A stretch of 64,000 nt of DNA, from contig JAICLZ010000009.1 in assembly GCA_025929535.1 (NCBI GenBank), forward strand, positions 1 through 64,000. The letters run 5' to 3'. A program made the position numbers and the translations under genes. This stretch comes from Gemmatimonadaceae bacterium (GTDB lineage Bacteria; Gemmatimonadota; Gemmatimonadetes; Gemmatimonadales; Gemmatimonadaceae). Below are positions 45,135-54,408 of this stretch, piece by piece. Each line of letters starts with the position of its first letter. Within the stretch, counting starts at the first letter, position 1. Under the pieces are notes generated by a model. It had not been told where the DNA came from. It searched no databases and was given only the letters and a program-made list of their open reading frames with translations.

Positions 45135-46459
45135 TGCTCGAATCGAGATCGTTCCCGCGCTCACTGTCATTCGCACTCGGCGCCCTGCTCGCGGTGCTCG
45201 CCTCGCCCACCGCGGTACGCGCGCAGGACACCACGCACGCGGTGCGCATCGGGCTCACGTATCAGGCGGGAACCAAGCCGGGAGTGGTGGTGCTCGCAGT
45301 GACGGGCGCGTGGGGCGACAGCATCCAGGCGATCATCGCGCGCGATCTCGACTACGGCGATCGCGTGAACGTGATCGGTCTTCCGGGAACGCCGGCGGCG
45401 GGCTCGCTCCAGTCGCTCGGCCCGAGCGTGAGCTATCCGCTGTGGAAATCGCTGGGTGCCGCCGCCGTGGTGCAGGCCACCGTGACGAGCGGCGGAGTGC
45501 ATGTTGCAGTACATGATGTGACGGGCGCCAAGATAGTGCAGGTAGCGGACTTTCCGCTTCCACCTACCGGCGGTTCCGCGGAGTGGCGGCTCGCGGTCCA
45601 CGGTGTGGCGGACGAGGTCGAGCAGTGGATCACGGGCACACACGGCGTGGCGCAGACGCGGCTGCTGTTCGTGCGCGGCGGGCGCGTGTACGTGGTCGAC
45701 AGCGATGGATGGGGCGAGCGGCCGGTGAGCGACGCCGGGCTCGCGCTCTCGCCGGCGTGGTCGCCGGACGGCCACACGACCGCGTACAGCATTCTCGGAA
45801 GCCGCGGCTGGAGCATCGTGACGAAGGACGTGACTGGCGGGGCGGCACGCACGCTTCCGTCGACCACCACGGGGCTGAACACGACGCCGGCCTTCTCGCC
45901 CAACGGCAGCTCGCTCGCGTACTCGCACGGAGACGAGGCGGGCACCGACTTGATGCTCGTCCCTCTCGGGGGCGGCGCGCCCAGTCGAATCACGGTGGGC
46001 CACGGATCAGACAACACGTCGCCCGAGTTCAGCCCCGACGGACGACGAATCGCCTTCACATCGGGTCGCGCGGGGCATCCGGAGGTATACATTATGGATG
46101 TGGACGGCTCGAACGTCGAGCTGCTCACGCCGTTTAACTTTGGCGATCAGAACTACCGCTCGAATCCCGACTGGGCTCCGGACGCGCAGCGCATCGCTTT
46201 CCAGTCGCAGATCGGCGGCATGTTCCAGATCATGGTGATCTCGCTGCGTGACCGCTCCGTGAAGCAGCTGACGAGCGAAGGCGTGAACGAGGATCCAGCG
46301 TGGGCACCCGATGCGCGGCATCTCGTGTTCACGTCATCGCGAACGGGAGTCAAGCAGCTGTTCATCCTCGACTCGGAGTCCGGGCGCGCCCGTCAGCTCA
46401 CGCACGCGGGGGGCGCTCGTCTGGCGGCATGGTCCCACTCGCTGGGACACGTCCGCTGA
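45134..46459 (+). CDS. tolB: Tol-Pal periplasmic beta-propeller TolB
   Basis: A 441-residue periplasmic protein. It has a signal peptide ending AVRAQ, an N-terminal TolB domain, then repeated propeller blades (SPAWSPDGHTTAYSILGSRG, TPAFSPNGSSLAYSHGDEAG, SPEFSPDGRRIAFTSGRAGH, NPDWAPDAQRIAFQSQIGG, DPAWAPDARHLVFTSSRTG). ATG 45134 is used; a TTG 3 bp upstream is less likely. It binds Pal and outer-membrane proteins. A 145-bp gap with a tandem repeat separates it from pal. Confidence 0.95.
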   Translation: MLESRSFPRSLSFALGALLAVLASPTAVRAQDTTHAVRIGLTYQAGTKPGVVVLAVTGAWGDSIQAIIARDLDYGDRVNVIGLPGTPAAGSLQSLGPSVSYPLWKSLGAAAVVQATVTSGGVHVAVHDVTGAKIVQVADFPLPPTGGSAEWRLAVHGVADEVEQWITGTHGVAQTRLLFVRGGRVYVVDSDGWGERPVSDAGLALSPAWSPDGHTTAYSILGSRGWSIVTKDVTGGAARTLPSTTTGLNTTPAFSPNGSSLAYSHGDEAGTDLMLVPLGGGAPSRITVGHGSDNTSPEFSPDGRRIAFTSGRAGHPEVYIMDVDGSNVELLTPFNFGDQNYRSNPDWAPDAQRIAFQSQIGGMFQIMVISLRDRSVKQLTSEGVNEDPAWAPDARHLVFTSSRTGVKQLFILDSESGRARQLTHAGGARLAAWSHSLGHVR

Positions 46460-46490
46460 GCACGCACCGCGCGTCGTTGGGCGCGCGTAC

Positions 46491-46562
46491 CGCACTTGAT
46501 CTCGCACCTGATCTCGCACCTGATCTCGCACCTGATCTCGCACCTGATCTCGCACCTGGTTT
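46491..46562 (+). repeat. Tandem 12-bp repeat between tolB and pal
   Basis: Six consecutive 12-bp units of CGCACCTGATCT: the middle four are identical, the first has one change (CTTGAT), the last differs near its end (CTGGTTT). They occupy half of the 145-bp gap. The unit length of 12 makes it a frame-neutral repeat. Copy number could vary between strains and alter the tolB-pal spacing. Confidence 0.97.
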
Positions 46563-46604
46563 CGCTACGATGCACAATCGTTCCTTCTCTGGAGAGTCCC
46601 CACT

Positions 46605-47168
46605 ATGAACGCACGCTCGCTGTACGCTGTCTCCTCGGTTGCCGGCGTACTGGCGCTCGGCGCTTGCCACAAGAAGGTCGCACCAGCGCCGGCGCCCGCG
46701 CCGGCAGCTGCGCCCGCGCCCGCGCCGCCGCCACCTCCGCCGCCGCCGGCTCCGGCGCCCACGAACGATGACGCCGTCGCGCGCGCGCGCGATGCCGCAC
46801 GCGCATCGCTCACCGCGCCGATCTACTTCGATCTCGACAGCGACGCGCTCTCCGATGCCGATCGCGCCGCGCTCGACGCGAAGGTCGGCATTCTGAACGC
46901 GAGCAGCGGCGTCAAGATCCGCGTGGCCGGCCACACCGACGAGCGCGGCTCCGACGAGTACAACCTCGCTCTCGGACAGCGCCGCGCGGCAGCGGCCAAG
47001 CGCTACCTGACGCAGCACGGCGTTCCCGATGCGATGATCGACATCATCAGCTACGGCGAGGAGCATCCGGCCATGGAAGGACACGATGAGGCCGCGTGGT
47101 CGAAGAATCGCCGCGATGAGTTCGAGATCACCGCGGGCGCGGACGCGCTTCGCCCGGCCGCACAATGA
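46605..47168 (+). CDS. pal: Peptidoglycan-associated lipoprotein Pal
   Basis: Outer-membrane lipoprotein that binds peptidoglycan and TolB. The 187-residue protein has a signal peptide with lipobox LGAC, then an Ala/Pro linker (KKVAPAPAPAPAAAPAPAPP region, about residues 23-52) longer than in enterobacteria, then an OmpA-like domain: IYFDLDSDALSDADRAAL, RVAGHTDERGSDEYNLALGQ with the conserved Asp and Arg that contact diaminopimelate. It overlaps cpoB by 4 bp. ATG 46605 is preceded by GGAGAG. Confidence 0.96.
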   Translation: MNARSLYAVSSVAGVLALGACHKKVAPAPAPAPAAAPAPAPPPPPPPPAPAPTNDDAVARARDAARASLTAPIYFDLDSDALSDADRAALDAKVGILNASSGVKIRVAGHTDERGSDEYNLALGQRRAAAAKRYLTQHGVPDAMIDIISYGEEHPAMEGHDEAAWSKNRRDEFEITAGADALRPAAQ

Positions 47169-48049
47169 TCCGCGGCGTGCGGTGCCTACTGCCCCTCGTG
47201 CTGCTCGCGACGGGCGCGTGCTTCGCCACACGGGAAGATGTGCAGGCATTGCACGCCGATGTGCAGTCGCTGCGCGCGGACAATGCGCGCAGCGACTCCG
47301 CCCGTCGCGCCGCGCTCGATCGCGTCGTGACGTCCATGAACATCGTTCGCGATTCGCTCGGTCTCCTGAGCGCGCGCGTGTTCAAGATGCAGGGCGATGT
47401 GCGCGGCGACCTGTACAACGTCGGACAGCAGCTGCTGCAGATTCAGCAGCTGACCGGCCAGAGCCAGCAGCGCGTGCAGGAGCTTCGCGCCGCGCTCGAG
47501 GCGCGACAGTCGGACATGCAATCCTCGAACGCACAGCTGGGCGCGCCGGCACCGGGCGCGGCGGGCACGACGGCCGTTCCGCCCACCAGCACTGGGGCGA
47601 CGACGCCCTCGAGCGCGAGCCCCTCCACGCGCCCGGGTGCGACGACCACGCCCGCTCCGGCGGGCGGCGCAACGCCCGGGCCGAACCAGCTCTTCCAGAT
47701 CTCGCTCGAGCAGCTGCGGCGCGGCTCGCCCGGCGCCGCCCGCACCGGACTCCAGACGTTGCTTCAGCAGTACCCGACGTCCGATCTGGTTCCGGACGCG
47801 GAGTTCTATCTGGGGGAGGCCTACCATCAGGAGGGGAATGCCGCGGGAGCGGATTCTGCGTATGCTGCGGTCGTTTCGAATTATCCCACGTCTCCCCGCG
47901 CACCCACGGCACTTTATAAGCGTGCCCTAGGTATGGAGGAGAAGGGAAACGTCGTCGGCGCCCGCGGATTGTTGAACGATCTCGTGACGCGCTATCCGCG
48001 CTCGGATGAGGCGGCACTCGCGAAGGAACGGCTCCGGACGCTGAAATAG
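47165..48049 (+). CDS. cpoB: Tol-Pal associated CpoB/YbgF protein
   Basis: Periplasmic coordinator of Tol-Pal with peptidoglycan synthesis. The 294-residue protein has a lipoprotein-like signal peptide (LLATGAC), an N-terminal coiled coil (QALHADVQSLRADN and the following heptads), a Pro/Thr/Ala linker (about 120-170), and C-terminal TPR repeats with YPTSDLVPDAEFYLGEAYHQ and YPTSPRAPTALYKRALG, ending YPRSDEAALAKERL. This is the YbgF layout. It overlaps pal by 4 bp and is followed after 28 bp by tatC. Confidence 0.92.
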   Translation: MIRGVRCLLPLVLLATGACFATREDVQALHADVQSLRADNARSDSARRAALDRVVTSMNIVRDSLGLLSARVFKMQGDVRGDLYNVGQQLLQIQQLTGQSQQRVQELRAALEARQSDMQSSNAQLGAPAPGAAGTTAVPPTSTGATTPSSASPSTRPGATTTPAPAGGATPGPNQLFQISLEQLRRGSPGAARTGLQTLLQQYPTSDLVPDAEFYLGEAYHQEGNAAGADSAYAAVVSNYPTSPRAPTALYKRALGMEEKGNVVGARGLLNDLVTRYPRSDEAALAKERLRTLK

Positions 48050-48077
48050 CGTTCACGTAGCGCTCATCTGGAACCAG

Positions 48078-48860
48078 ATGCAGGAATCTCGACCGGCCGC
48101 AAGCGATGAGATGCCGTTCCTCGATCATCTCGAGGAGCTGCGGTGGCGCATCATCTGGTCGCTGGCGGCGCTGGTCGTGTGCGTCGGCCTCTCGTTTTTC
48201 GTGTTCACGCAAATGGATGTGATCGGGCTGCTGGAGCGGCCCATCCTGCCACTGCTGAAAGGGCACAAGCTCATCTACACGCATCCGGGCGAGGCGTTTT
48301 CCATCGTCCTGAATGCGGCGATCGCGCTGGGATGTGTGCTGGCGCTTCCGGTCGTGTTCTACCAGCTCTGGTCGTTCATCGCACCGGCGCTGCACCAGCA
48401 CGAGAAGAAGCTCGTCATGCCGATGATTTTCTTTGCGATGTTTCTGTTCGCGTGTGGTGTGAGTCTCTCCTGGTTCGTCGTGCTGCCGCTCGCCGTGGAG
48501 TGGCTCATGGGCTTCGGCGGCCCGTCGCTCGAGCCGCTGATCTCCGCGCAGGAGTATTTCGGTTTTGCGATCAGCATGACCCTGGCGTTCGGCATCTGCT
48601 TCGAGCTGCCGATCGTGATCGTGACGCTCGCGCTGCTGGGGCTCGTCACGCCGCAGTTCCTGAACAAGTTCCGCCGCCACGCGATCGTCGTCTGTGTGAT
48701 CATTGGAGCTTTCCTGACACCTGGTGATCTCGTCTGGACCACTATCGCGATGTCCGTTCCCCTCTACCTGTTGTACGAGGTGAGCGTCGTGCTGACGATG
48801 GTTATCTACCGCCGGCGGCTGCGCCGGCAGGCGGCACTCGAGGCGCAGGCCACGGCGTGA
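48078..48860 (+). CDS. tatC: Twin-arginine translocase subunit TatC
   Basis: Receptor for folded Tat substrates. The 260-residue protein has six hydrophobic helices, an N-terminal MPFLDHLEELRWRI motif and the conserved loops FSIVLNAAIALGCVLALP and FGFAISMTLAFGICFELPI, with LTPGD near the end. It lies between cpoB and lptD. tatA lies 14 kb downstream. The lptD start overlaps its stop by 4 bp. Confidence 0.96.
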   Translation: MQESRPAASDEMPFLDHLEELRWRIIWSLAALVVCVGLSFFVFTQMDVIGLLERPILPLLKGHKLIYTHPGEAFSIVLNAAIALGCVLALPVVFYQLWSFIAPALHQHEKKLVMPMIFFAMFLFACGVSLSWFVVLPLAVEWLMGFGGPSLEPLISAQEYFGFAISMTLAFGICFELPIVIVTLALLGLVTPQFLNKFRRHAIVVCVIIGAFLTPGDLVWTTIAMSVPLYLLYEVSVVLTMVIYRRRLRRQAALEAQATA

Positions 48861-51823
48861 GCGTACGGTGGATCGTGTGCGCACTCGCGCTCGCGGCAGC
48901 GCCCGTGCTCGCGCAACAGACGCCTCCCCCGATCACGCTCCCGTCGCAGTACCCGGGCGATACGGGATACGCGCGCAGCCGCCGCATGCGGCCTTCGCGC
49001 AACCCGGCGGACTCCGCGCGCGCGGACAGCCTGCACGCGCCGCGTGTGCTCGTCGAGTGGCCCGATCCCGACTCGACCATGGCGGGGCTGCTCCAGCGCA
49101 CTGGCTATACCATCACGCGTTACCAGAGCGTCAACGCGCAGCTGAACTCGAACCGCCACGAGCTCAAGCTCAGTGGCAAGGCGGCGGTCGAGCGCGTGCA
49201 GACGACGCTCGTCGCCGACACGATTCTCTACAACGACTCGCTGCGCATCATGCGCGCGACCGCGCCGCTGACGGACACCATCTATCTGCGCGATCCGTCA
49301 CAGGGCACCGCGGATCTGCTGGCGATCGGACGCCTCGAGTACGACCTGCGGCGACACTTCGGACTGGTGAACCAGCTCAGCACGTCCTCCGCGCAAAGCG
49401 GACAAACGTGGTACATCTACGGGCACGCCGCGGCCGTAAAGGGCGATACCACGGGCAAGGGACACAGCATCTCGTACGCACAGGATGCGTCGATCACGAG
49501 CTGCGATCTGCCGGACCCGCACTACCATTTCCAGTCCTCGGACGTGAAGATCATCAGCAAGACGCTCATGGTCGCACGGCCGGCGGTGCTCTACGTGGGC
49601 GACATCCCCGTGCTCTGGCTGCCGTTCATCTTCCAGGACATGCGCTCGGGCCGGCGCAGCGGCATCATCCCGCCGCGCTTCGGCATCACGGACATCGTGC
49701 GCACCTCGCCCGACTACGTGCGCTCCGTCGAGAATCTCGGCTATTACTTCAACATCAACGATTACATGGATGCGCTGGTCTCCTACGACTGGCGCAGCGG
49801 CACGAGCGACCGCGAAGGAGACTTCGGTTACAACAAGTTCAACGGCGAGTACCGGTACCGCTGGCTCAATCGCTTCGTGAGCGGCGGCATTCGCGCGAGC
49901 TACTGGACGTACAGCGACGGCAGCAAGACGGTCGGATTCAACTGGGCGCACTCGCAGCAGTTCTCGCAGACGAGCAGCCTGAACATGAATCTGAACTATT
50001 CGAGCAACACGCGCGTGTATCAGCAGGATGCGCTGACGGTCGCGCAGGCGCTCGCCGCCATCTCATCCCAGCTCTCGCTCACCCAACGGCTCGGCCCCTT
50101 CAACGTCACCGCCGGCGGTTCGCGCTCGCAGTACGCGGGCCGCGATCTCGTCAATCAGGACTTCCCGAATTTCTCGGTCACACCGAAAGGACCGATCAAT
50201 CTCGCGTCATGGCTCGAGTGGACGCCCACGCTCTCGGTGGACAACAATCAGGCGTTCAACCTCGATAACAGCTCGGTGTTCCGATACAGCGATTCCGCGG
50301 GAGTGCTCGACAGCTCGAAGGTGAAGGCGAACACGCGCAACACCACGGCCAACTTCCAGACGCCATTCCGCATCGGCCGCTTCGCCCTGAACAACACCGT
50401 TCGCTACAGCGATCAGCTCAACGATCTGCCGACCACGGTCACGCAGTTCGACTTCATCACGGGCGCGCAGACGGGCTCGCGCACGTACGCGAATTTCCGC
50501 AAGACGCAGCTCGACTGGGATACGCAGTTTTCGCTTCCGGGAATCCTCCAGGGCACGTGGAACGTCGCGCCGTTCGTGTCGCTCGCCAATGCTGATGGCA
50601 GCTACTCGTATTTCGTGCGTACGACGCTCACCGATGGCCAGTGGGTGCACCAGTCGAAGCGCGTGCAGACCGGCATCTCGGCGGCACCGACCTTCTTTGC
50701 GTTTTTCCCCGGCTTCGGGCCGTTCTCCCGGCTGCGTCAGTCCATTCAGCCGCGCATCTCGTTCGCCTACGCGCCGGCATCGGTCGTGAGCGATGAGTTC
50801 CTGATGGCAACTGGCCGGACGCGCGCCGGCTATCTGGGCGGCCTGCGTCAGGAAACGATGCAGATCCAGTTCAACCAGACCCTCGAGGCCAAGCTCCATT
50901 CCAAGTCGGACACCGCCCCCGATGCCGGCGACAAGATTCGGCTGCTCACCATCAACGCCTCACCCATCGACTACGATTTCGAGGTCGCGAGACGCACGCA
51001 TCGCTTTGGCGTGACGACCAACACCTTCAACTACACGCTGCAGTCGGATCTCCTTCCGGGCTTCGACTTCTCATCGAACTACTCGCTCTTCCAGGGTGAC
51101 CCGTTGAGCGACACGGCCAAGTTCAAGCCGTTCCGCACGGGGCTCACGGCTACCTTCTCGATCGGCAAGAACAGCAATCCATTCAAGACGCTGCAGCGCA
51201 TCTTCGGAGGCGGCTCTCCACGAGACACCGCGCCCGTGGGCTCGAATCTCACGGGCAACAACATCAACAACTACGATGAGACGGGGATCAATGCGCTCCC
51301 CGCCACCGCGGGCTCGGTGGGCTCGCGATATCCGTACGCGATCAACGCGAATCAGGGGTGGAATCTCCAGGTCAGCTTCACGTCCTCGCGCTCGCGTCCG
51401 ATCTCCGGATCGAACGTGCGGGTGCTCGACGTACGCGCGCTCTGCCGGCCGTTCCTGGTGGATCCGATCTCGTACCAGCGATGCATCTCGAATCCGCCGC
51501 CCACGGATTCGGTGAATGCACTCGTCGGCGGCGCCACGCAGTACGTCAGCCCATCGCAGAGCACGCTGCGCGGAAATCTCGCCTTCCACATCACGCCGCG
51601 CTGGTCGATGCAGTGGACCACCGGGTACGACTTCGAGCTGCACCAGTTCTCGGACCACGTCGTGAGCCTGCAGCGCGACATGCACGATTGGCGCGCGATC
51701 TTCGCCTTCACGCAGGCGCCGAACGGCAACTTCGCATTCAACTTCTACATCGCGCTGATCGCGGAGCCGAATCTCAAATTCAATTACGACAAGCGCACGT
51801 ACAGGCCACAGGAAACTCCGTAG
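48857..51823 (+). CDS. LPS-assembly-like outer-membrane protein (LptD family)
   Basis: A 988-residue exported protein with a signal peptide (ending APVLAQ), a periplasmic OstA-like jellyroll (about residues 90-240, with VERVQTTLVADTILYNDSL) and a long C-terminal barrel of alternating strands, such as GYYFNINDYMDALVSYDWR, ending FIALIAEPNLKFNYDKRTY. It has the LptD motif RSGRRSGIIPPRFGI after the N-terminal part. Two cysteines in the C-terminal part (RALCRPF, YQRCISN) could make a disulfide. The start is GTG 48857. It would insert lipopolysaccharide or an equivalent into the outer leaflet. The barrel region is divergent, so I give the family rather than the symbol. Confidence 0.82.
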   Translation: MSVRWIVCALALAAAPVLAQQTPPPITLPSQYPGDTGYARSRRMRPSRNPADSARADSLHAPRVLVEWPDPDSTMAGLLQRTGYTITRYQSVNAQLNSNRHELKLSGKAAVERVQTTLVADTILYNDSLRIMRATAPLTDTIYLRDPSQGTADLLAIGRLEYDLRRHFGLVNQLSTSSAQSGQTWYIYGHAAAVKGDTTGKGHSISYAQDASITSCDLPDPHYHFQSSDVKIISKTLMVARPAVLYVGDIPVLWLPFIFQDMRSGRRSGIIPPRFGITDIVRTSPDYVRSVENLGYYFNINDYMDALVSYDWRSGTSDREGDFGYNKFNGEYRYRWLNRFVSGGIRASYWTYSDGSKTVGFNWAHSQQFSQTSSLNMNLNYSSNTRVYQQDALTVAQALAAISSQLSLTQRLGPFNVTAGGSRSQYAGRDLVNQDFPNFSVTPKGPINLASWLEWTPTLSVDNNQAFNLDNSSVFRYSDSAGVLDSSKVKANTRNTTANFQTPFRIGRFALNNTVRYSDQLNDLPTTVTQFDFITGAQTGSRTYANFRKTQLDWDTQFSLPGILQGTWNVAPFVSLANADGSYSYFVRTTLTDGQWVHQSKRVQTGISAAPTFFAFFPGFGPFSRLRQSIQPRISFAYAPASVVSDEFLMATGRTRAGYLGGLRQETMQIQFNQTLEAKLHSKSDTAPDAGDKIRLLTINASPIDYDFEVARRTHRFGVTTNTFNYTLQSDLLPGFDFSSNYSLFQGDPLSDTAKFKPFRTGLTATFSIGKNSNPFKTLQRIFGGGSPRDTAPVGSNLTGNNINNYDETGINALPATAGSVGSRYPYAINANQGWNLQVSFTSSRSRPISGSNVRVLDVRALCRPFLVDPISYQRCISNPPPTDSVNALVGGATQYVSPSQSTLRGNLAFHITPRWSMQWTTGYDFELHQFSDHVVSLQRDMHDWRAIFAFTQAPNGNFAFNFYIALIAEPNLKFNYDKRTYRPQETP

Positions 51824-51867
51824 CGATCGCTTCGCGCGCGAGCAAGTGTTTCCTTACACGGGCACGA

Positions 51868-51891
51868 AAGTGTCCCCGCAAGTGGACACTT
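51868..51891 (+). other. Perfect 8-bp inverted repeat between lptD and the lipoprotein gene
   Basis: AAGTGTCC (51868-51875) and GGACACTT (51884-51891) are separated by 8 bases. There is no T-run, so it looks more like an operator or an RNA stem than a terminator. It sits 130 bp before the lipoprotein start, upstream of a possible -10 box TATAGT at 51925-51930. Confidence 0.5.
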
Positions 51892-51999
51892 CGACTGCCC
51901 TCTCGAACGTAACCGACGCTGCCATATAGTGTTAGTCGCGCGAAACCATTGGCGCGTCGCGTGCAAATAGGAAGGGCATCATCTCCCCCGGAGTTACTG

Positions 52000-52821
52000 A
52001 TGCGCCCCGCGCTCGCATTTCCCCTTGCCATACTCGCGCTCGCCGCCTGCTCGTCGGACCGGAGCCTCGGTCCCCGCGGTGGCGTGCTCGACACGCCCGA
52101 GTCGCTGGTCTCGGTCTCCCTGAATACTGCAGTTCAGCTTTCCTGGAGCCCGAATGCCCGGCTCGCTGATCCGAATCGCTTTTCCCATTACGACGTCTAC
52201 TCGACCTCCTACGACCTCGACAACGGGGTCTGTGACGACAATGGCTGGGCACTCGAGGGCACATCGGTGTCCGAGGACTTTCTCGTTTCCGGCCTCACGA
52301 ATGGCGTGCCACTCTGTTTTGCGGTGAGCTCGGTGAGCACCGGCGGTGACGAGAGCGATGTGTCCGCGTACGTGAACGACACGCCGCGCTTCGACTCTCG
52401 CAACGTGCTCGTCTCCACCGCGCAACACGACATTTCCACCAGCGGCTTCCGATTCGACTTTGGGCCGTCGTCGCAGCTGGGAGAGGTGGTCTCCGGCGAT
52501 CGCACCGACATCGACTTTCGCGTGGATCGACACAACGATGGCTCCATCTGGTTGACGACCGTTCGGGACGGCACGACCGTCGTGCTGTACAGCCAGGATC
52601 CGGTAGATGATCTCACATCGATCGACATCGCGCCGCTCAACGGCTACATCACGGGCTCCATCGAGGCGGTGCCGGGATTCGCCTACGTGTTCGAGACGCA
52701 GCTGAGCGACGGGCTGCACTACGGCGCGGTGCGCATCACGTCCACGACACAGGATCACGTCATTCTCGACTGGTCGTATCAGACGGATTTCGGCGACCCG
52801 CAGCTCAGGCGCGTGCGGTAG
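52000..52821 (+). CDS. Hypothetical lipoprotein with an N-terminal fibronectin-III-like domain
   Basis: A 273-residue protein of unknown function. ATG 52000 is preceded by GGAG at 51990-51993 and gives a lipoprotein signal with lipobox LAAC. The first 110 residues resemble a fibronectin type III fold (VSVSLNTAVQLSWSPNA, HYDVYSTSYDLDNG, GLTNGVPLCFAVSSVSTGGDES). The remainder is beta-rich with no known domain. An in-frame extension upstream to 51949 is possible but lacks sense as a signal peptide. It is probably anchored on the outer face of a membrane. The surrounding intergenic DNA suggests a single-gene unit. Confidence 0.7.
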   Translation: MRPALAFPLAILALAACSSDRSLGPRGGVLDTPESLVSVSLNTAVQLSWSPNARLADPNRFSHYDVYSTSYDLDNGVCDDNGWALEGTSVSEDFLVSGLTNGVPLCFAVSSVSTGGDESDVSAYVNDTPRFDSRNVLVSTAQHDISTSGFRFDFGPSSQLGEVVSGDRTDIDFRVDRHNDGSIWLTTVRDGTTVVLYSQDPVDDLTSIDIAPLNGYITGSIEAVPGFAYVFETQLSDGLHYGAVRITSTTQDHVILDWSYQTDFGDPQLRRVR

Positions 52822-52842
52822 CCGGCGGGGGGTCCTCGCCCG

Positions 52843-52848
52843 TAGCTT
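52843..52848 (+). promoter_or_regulatory. Candidate -10 box of the hut operon, leaderless
   Basis: TAGCTT followed by TGGCG ends 6 bp before the hutH ATG at 52855. The transcript would start at the initiation codon. There is no Shine-Dalgarno sequence, and no clear -35 box. Confidence 0.35.
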
Positions 52849-52854
52849 TGGCGC

Positions 52855-54408
52855 ATGACGCAGCGCATTCGGCTCGACGGGGACTCGCTCACGCTGCGCG
52901 ATGTGTGGCTCGTCGCGCAGGGCGATGGAGAGGTGGAGCTGGCGCCGCATGCGCGATCGAAGGTCGCGCAGCGGCGCCACTTCGTCGATGAGATCGTGCG
53001 CCGCGGCGAGGTCGTCTACGGCGTGACGACGGGATTCGGCAAGCTTTCGGAGATGTCGATCCCGCTCGATCGCCTGAGCGAGCTCCAGGTCAATCTCGTT
53101 CGCAGTCACGCCGCCGGCGTTGGCGCGCTCCTCCCCGAGCGCGAGGTGCGCGCGATGATGCTGCTGCGCGCGAACGTGATAGCGAAGGGATACTCGGGCG
53201 CGCGCGCCGAGCTGATCGATCTGCTCGCGGCAATGCTCAACGCGGGACTCTATCCCGAGGTGCCGGAGCAGGGGAGCGTCGGCGCGAGCGGCGATCTCGC
53301 GCCCCTCGCGCATCTCGCGCTCACGCTCATCGGCGAGGGTGTGCTGCGCCGCGGCAACGACGCCGGCACGGCCGCAGCGATGCTCGAGAGCGCCGCGCTC
53401 GCGCCCGTGGTGCTGCAGCCGAAGGAAGGGATCACGCTCATCAACGGCACCCAGGCCCACACCGCCGTCGCCGCGATGGCGCTGATGGACATTCAGCGCA
53501 TCTGGCGTGTCGCGCACGCCGCGGGCGCCATGACGCTCGAAGGATTGATGGGCACCCCCGATGCCTTCGACGAGCGCATCCAGCGCGCGCGCGGGCAGGT
53601 GGGTCAGCAGCGCTCCGCCGCGCTCCTTCGTCTGCTGCTCGCCGACAGCGAGATCCGCGAGTCGCATCGCACGGGTGATCCGCGCGTCCAAGACGCGTAT
53701 GCGCTCCGCTGCATGCCGCAGGTGCACGGCCCCGTGCTCGATGCCATGCAGTTCGCGGAGTCGCTGGTATCGCGCGAGCTCAACGCCGCCACGGATAATC
53801 CTCTCGTCTTCGATGACGGCACGCTCATGAGCGGCGGCAACTTCCACGGTCAGGCGGTGGCGCTCGCGCTGGATGTGCTCGCGATCGCGCTGACGAATCT
53901 CGCCACGATCGCCGAGCGGCGCATCGATCGCCTGGTGCATCCGGACTTCAATCAGGGGCTTCCGGCGTTCCTGAGTCCCGAGGCGGGCGTGAACTCCGGC
54001 TTCATGATGGCGCAGGTGACGGCGGCGTCGCTCGCGAGCGAGTGCAAGGTGCTCTCGCACCCGGCGAGCGTCGACACGATTCCGACCGACGGCAACAAGG
54101 AAGATGTGGTTCCCATGGCGATGGGGGCTGCGTGGAAGCTTCGGCGCGTGGTCGGCAACGTGGCGCACATCCTGGCGATCGAGTTGATGTGCGGTGCGCA
54201 GGCGATCGATTTTCGCGCGCCGCTCCAGCCCGCGACGCGCGTCGCTCGCCTGCACGCGCACGTGCGCGAGCTCGTCCCGCACCTCAACCGCGATCGCGTG
54301 CTCAGCGACGACATCGCCACCCTTCGCACCGCGATCGGCAACGGCACCTTCGACGGCGTGACGCGCGCCACCGATGAGCCGCTCCCCTCCACCTCGATGT
54401 TCGTATGA
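52855..54408 (+). CDS. hutH: Histidine ammonia-lyase
   Basis: Removes ammonia from histidine to give urocanate, the first step of the Hut pathway. The 517-residue protein has the Ala-Ser-Gly triad that forms the MIO cofactor (residues 144-146, [15 protein letters not shown]), [13 protein letters not shown] with the catalytic Tyr just before it, and [42 protein letters not shown]. Start ATG 52855. Its stop overlaps hutU by 4 bp, so the two are probably coupled. Confidence 0.97.
   Translation: MTQRIRLDGDSLTLRDVWLVAQGDGEVELAPHARSKVAQRRHFVDEIVRRGEVVYGVTTGFGKLSEMSIPLDRLSELQVNLVRSHAAGVGALLPEREVRAMMLLRANVIAKGYSGARAELIDLLAAMLNAGLYPEVPEQGSVGASGDLAPLAHLALTLIGEGVLRRGNDAGTAAAMLESAALAPVVLQPKEGITLINGTQAHTAVAAMALMDIQRIWRVAHAAGAMTLEGLMGTPDAFDERIQRARGQVGQQRSAALLRLLLADSEIRESHRTGDPRVQDAYALRCMPQVHGPVLDAMQFAESLVSRELNAATDNPLVFDDGTLMSGGNFHGQAVALALDVLAIALTNLATIAERRIDRLVHPDFNQGLPAFLSPEAGVNSGFMMAQVTAASLASECKVLSHPASVDTIPTDGNKEDVVPMAMGAAWKLRRVVGNVAHILAIELMCGAQAIDFRAPLQPATRVARLHAHVRELVPHLNRDRVLSDDIATLRTAIGNGTFDGVTRATDEPLPSTSMFV

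Noticed and set aside
46491-46562. CRISPR array
   Set aside because: Units are 12 bp and directly adjacent with no spacers, and there are no cas genes nearby.
46491-46771. Open frame whose product starts with repeated Ser-His-Leu-Ile
   Set aside because: It is a translation of the 12-bp tandem repeat followed by the pal coding region in the wrong frame.
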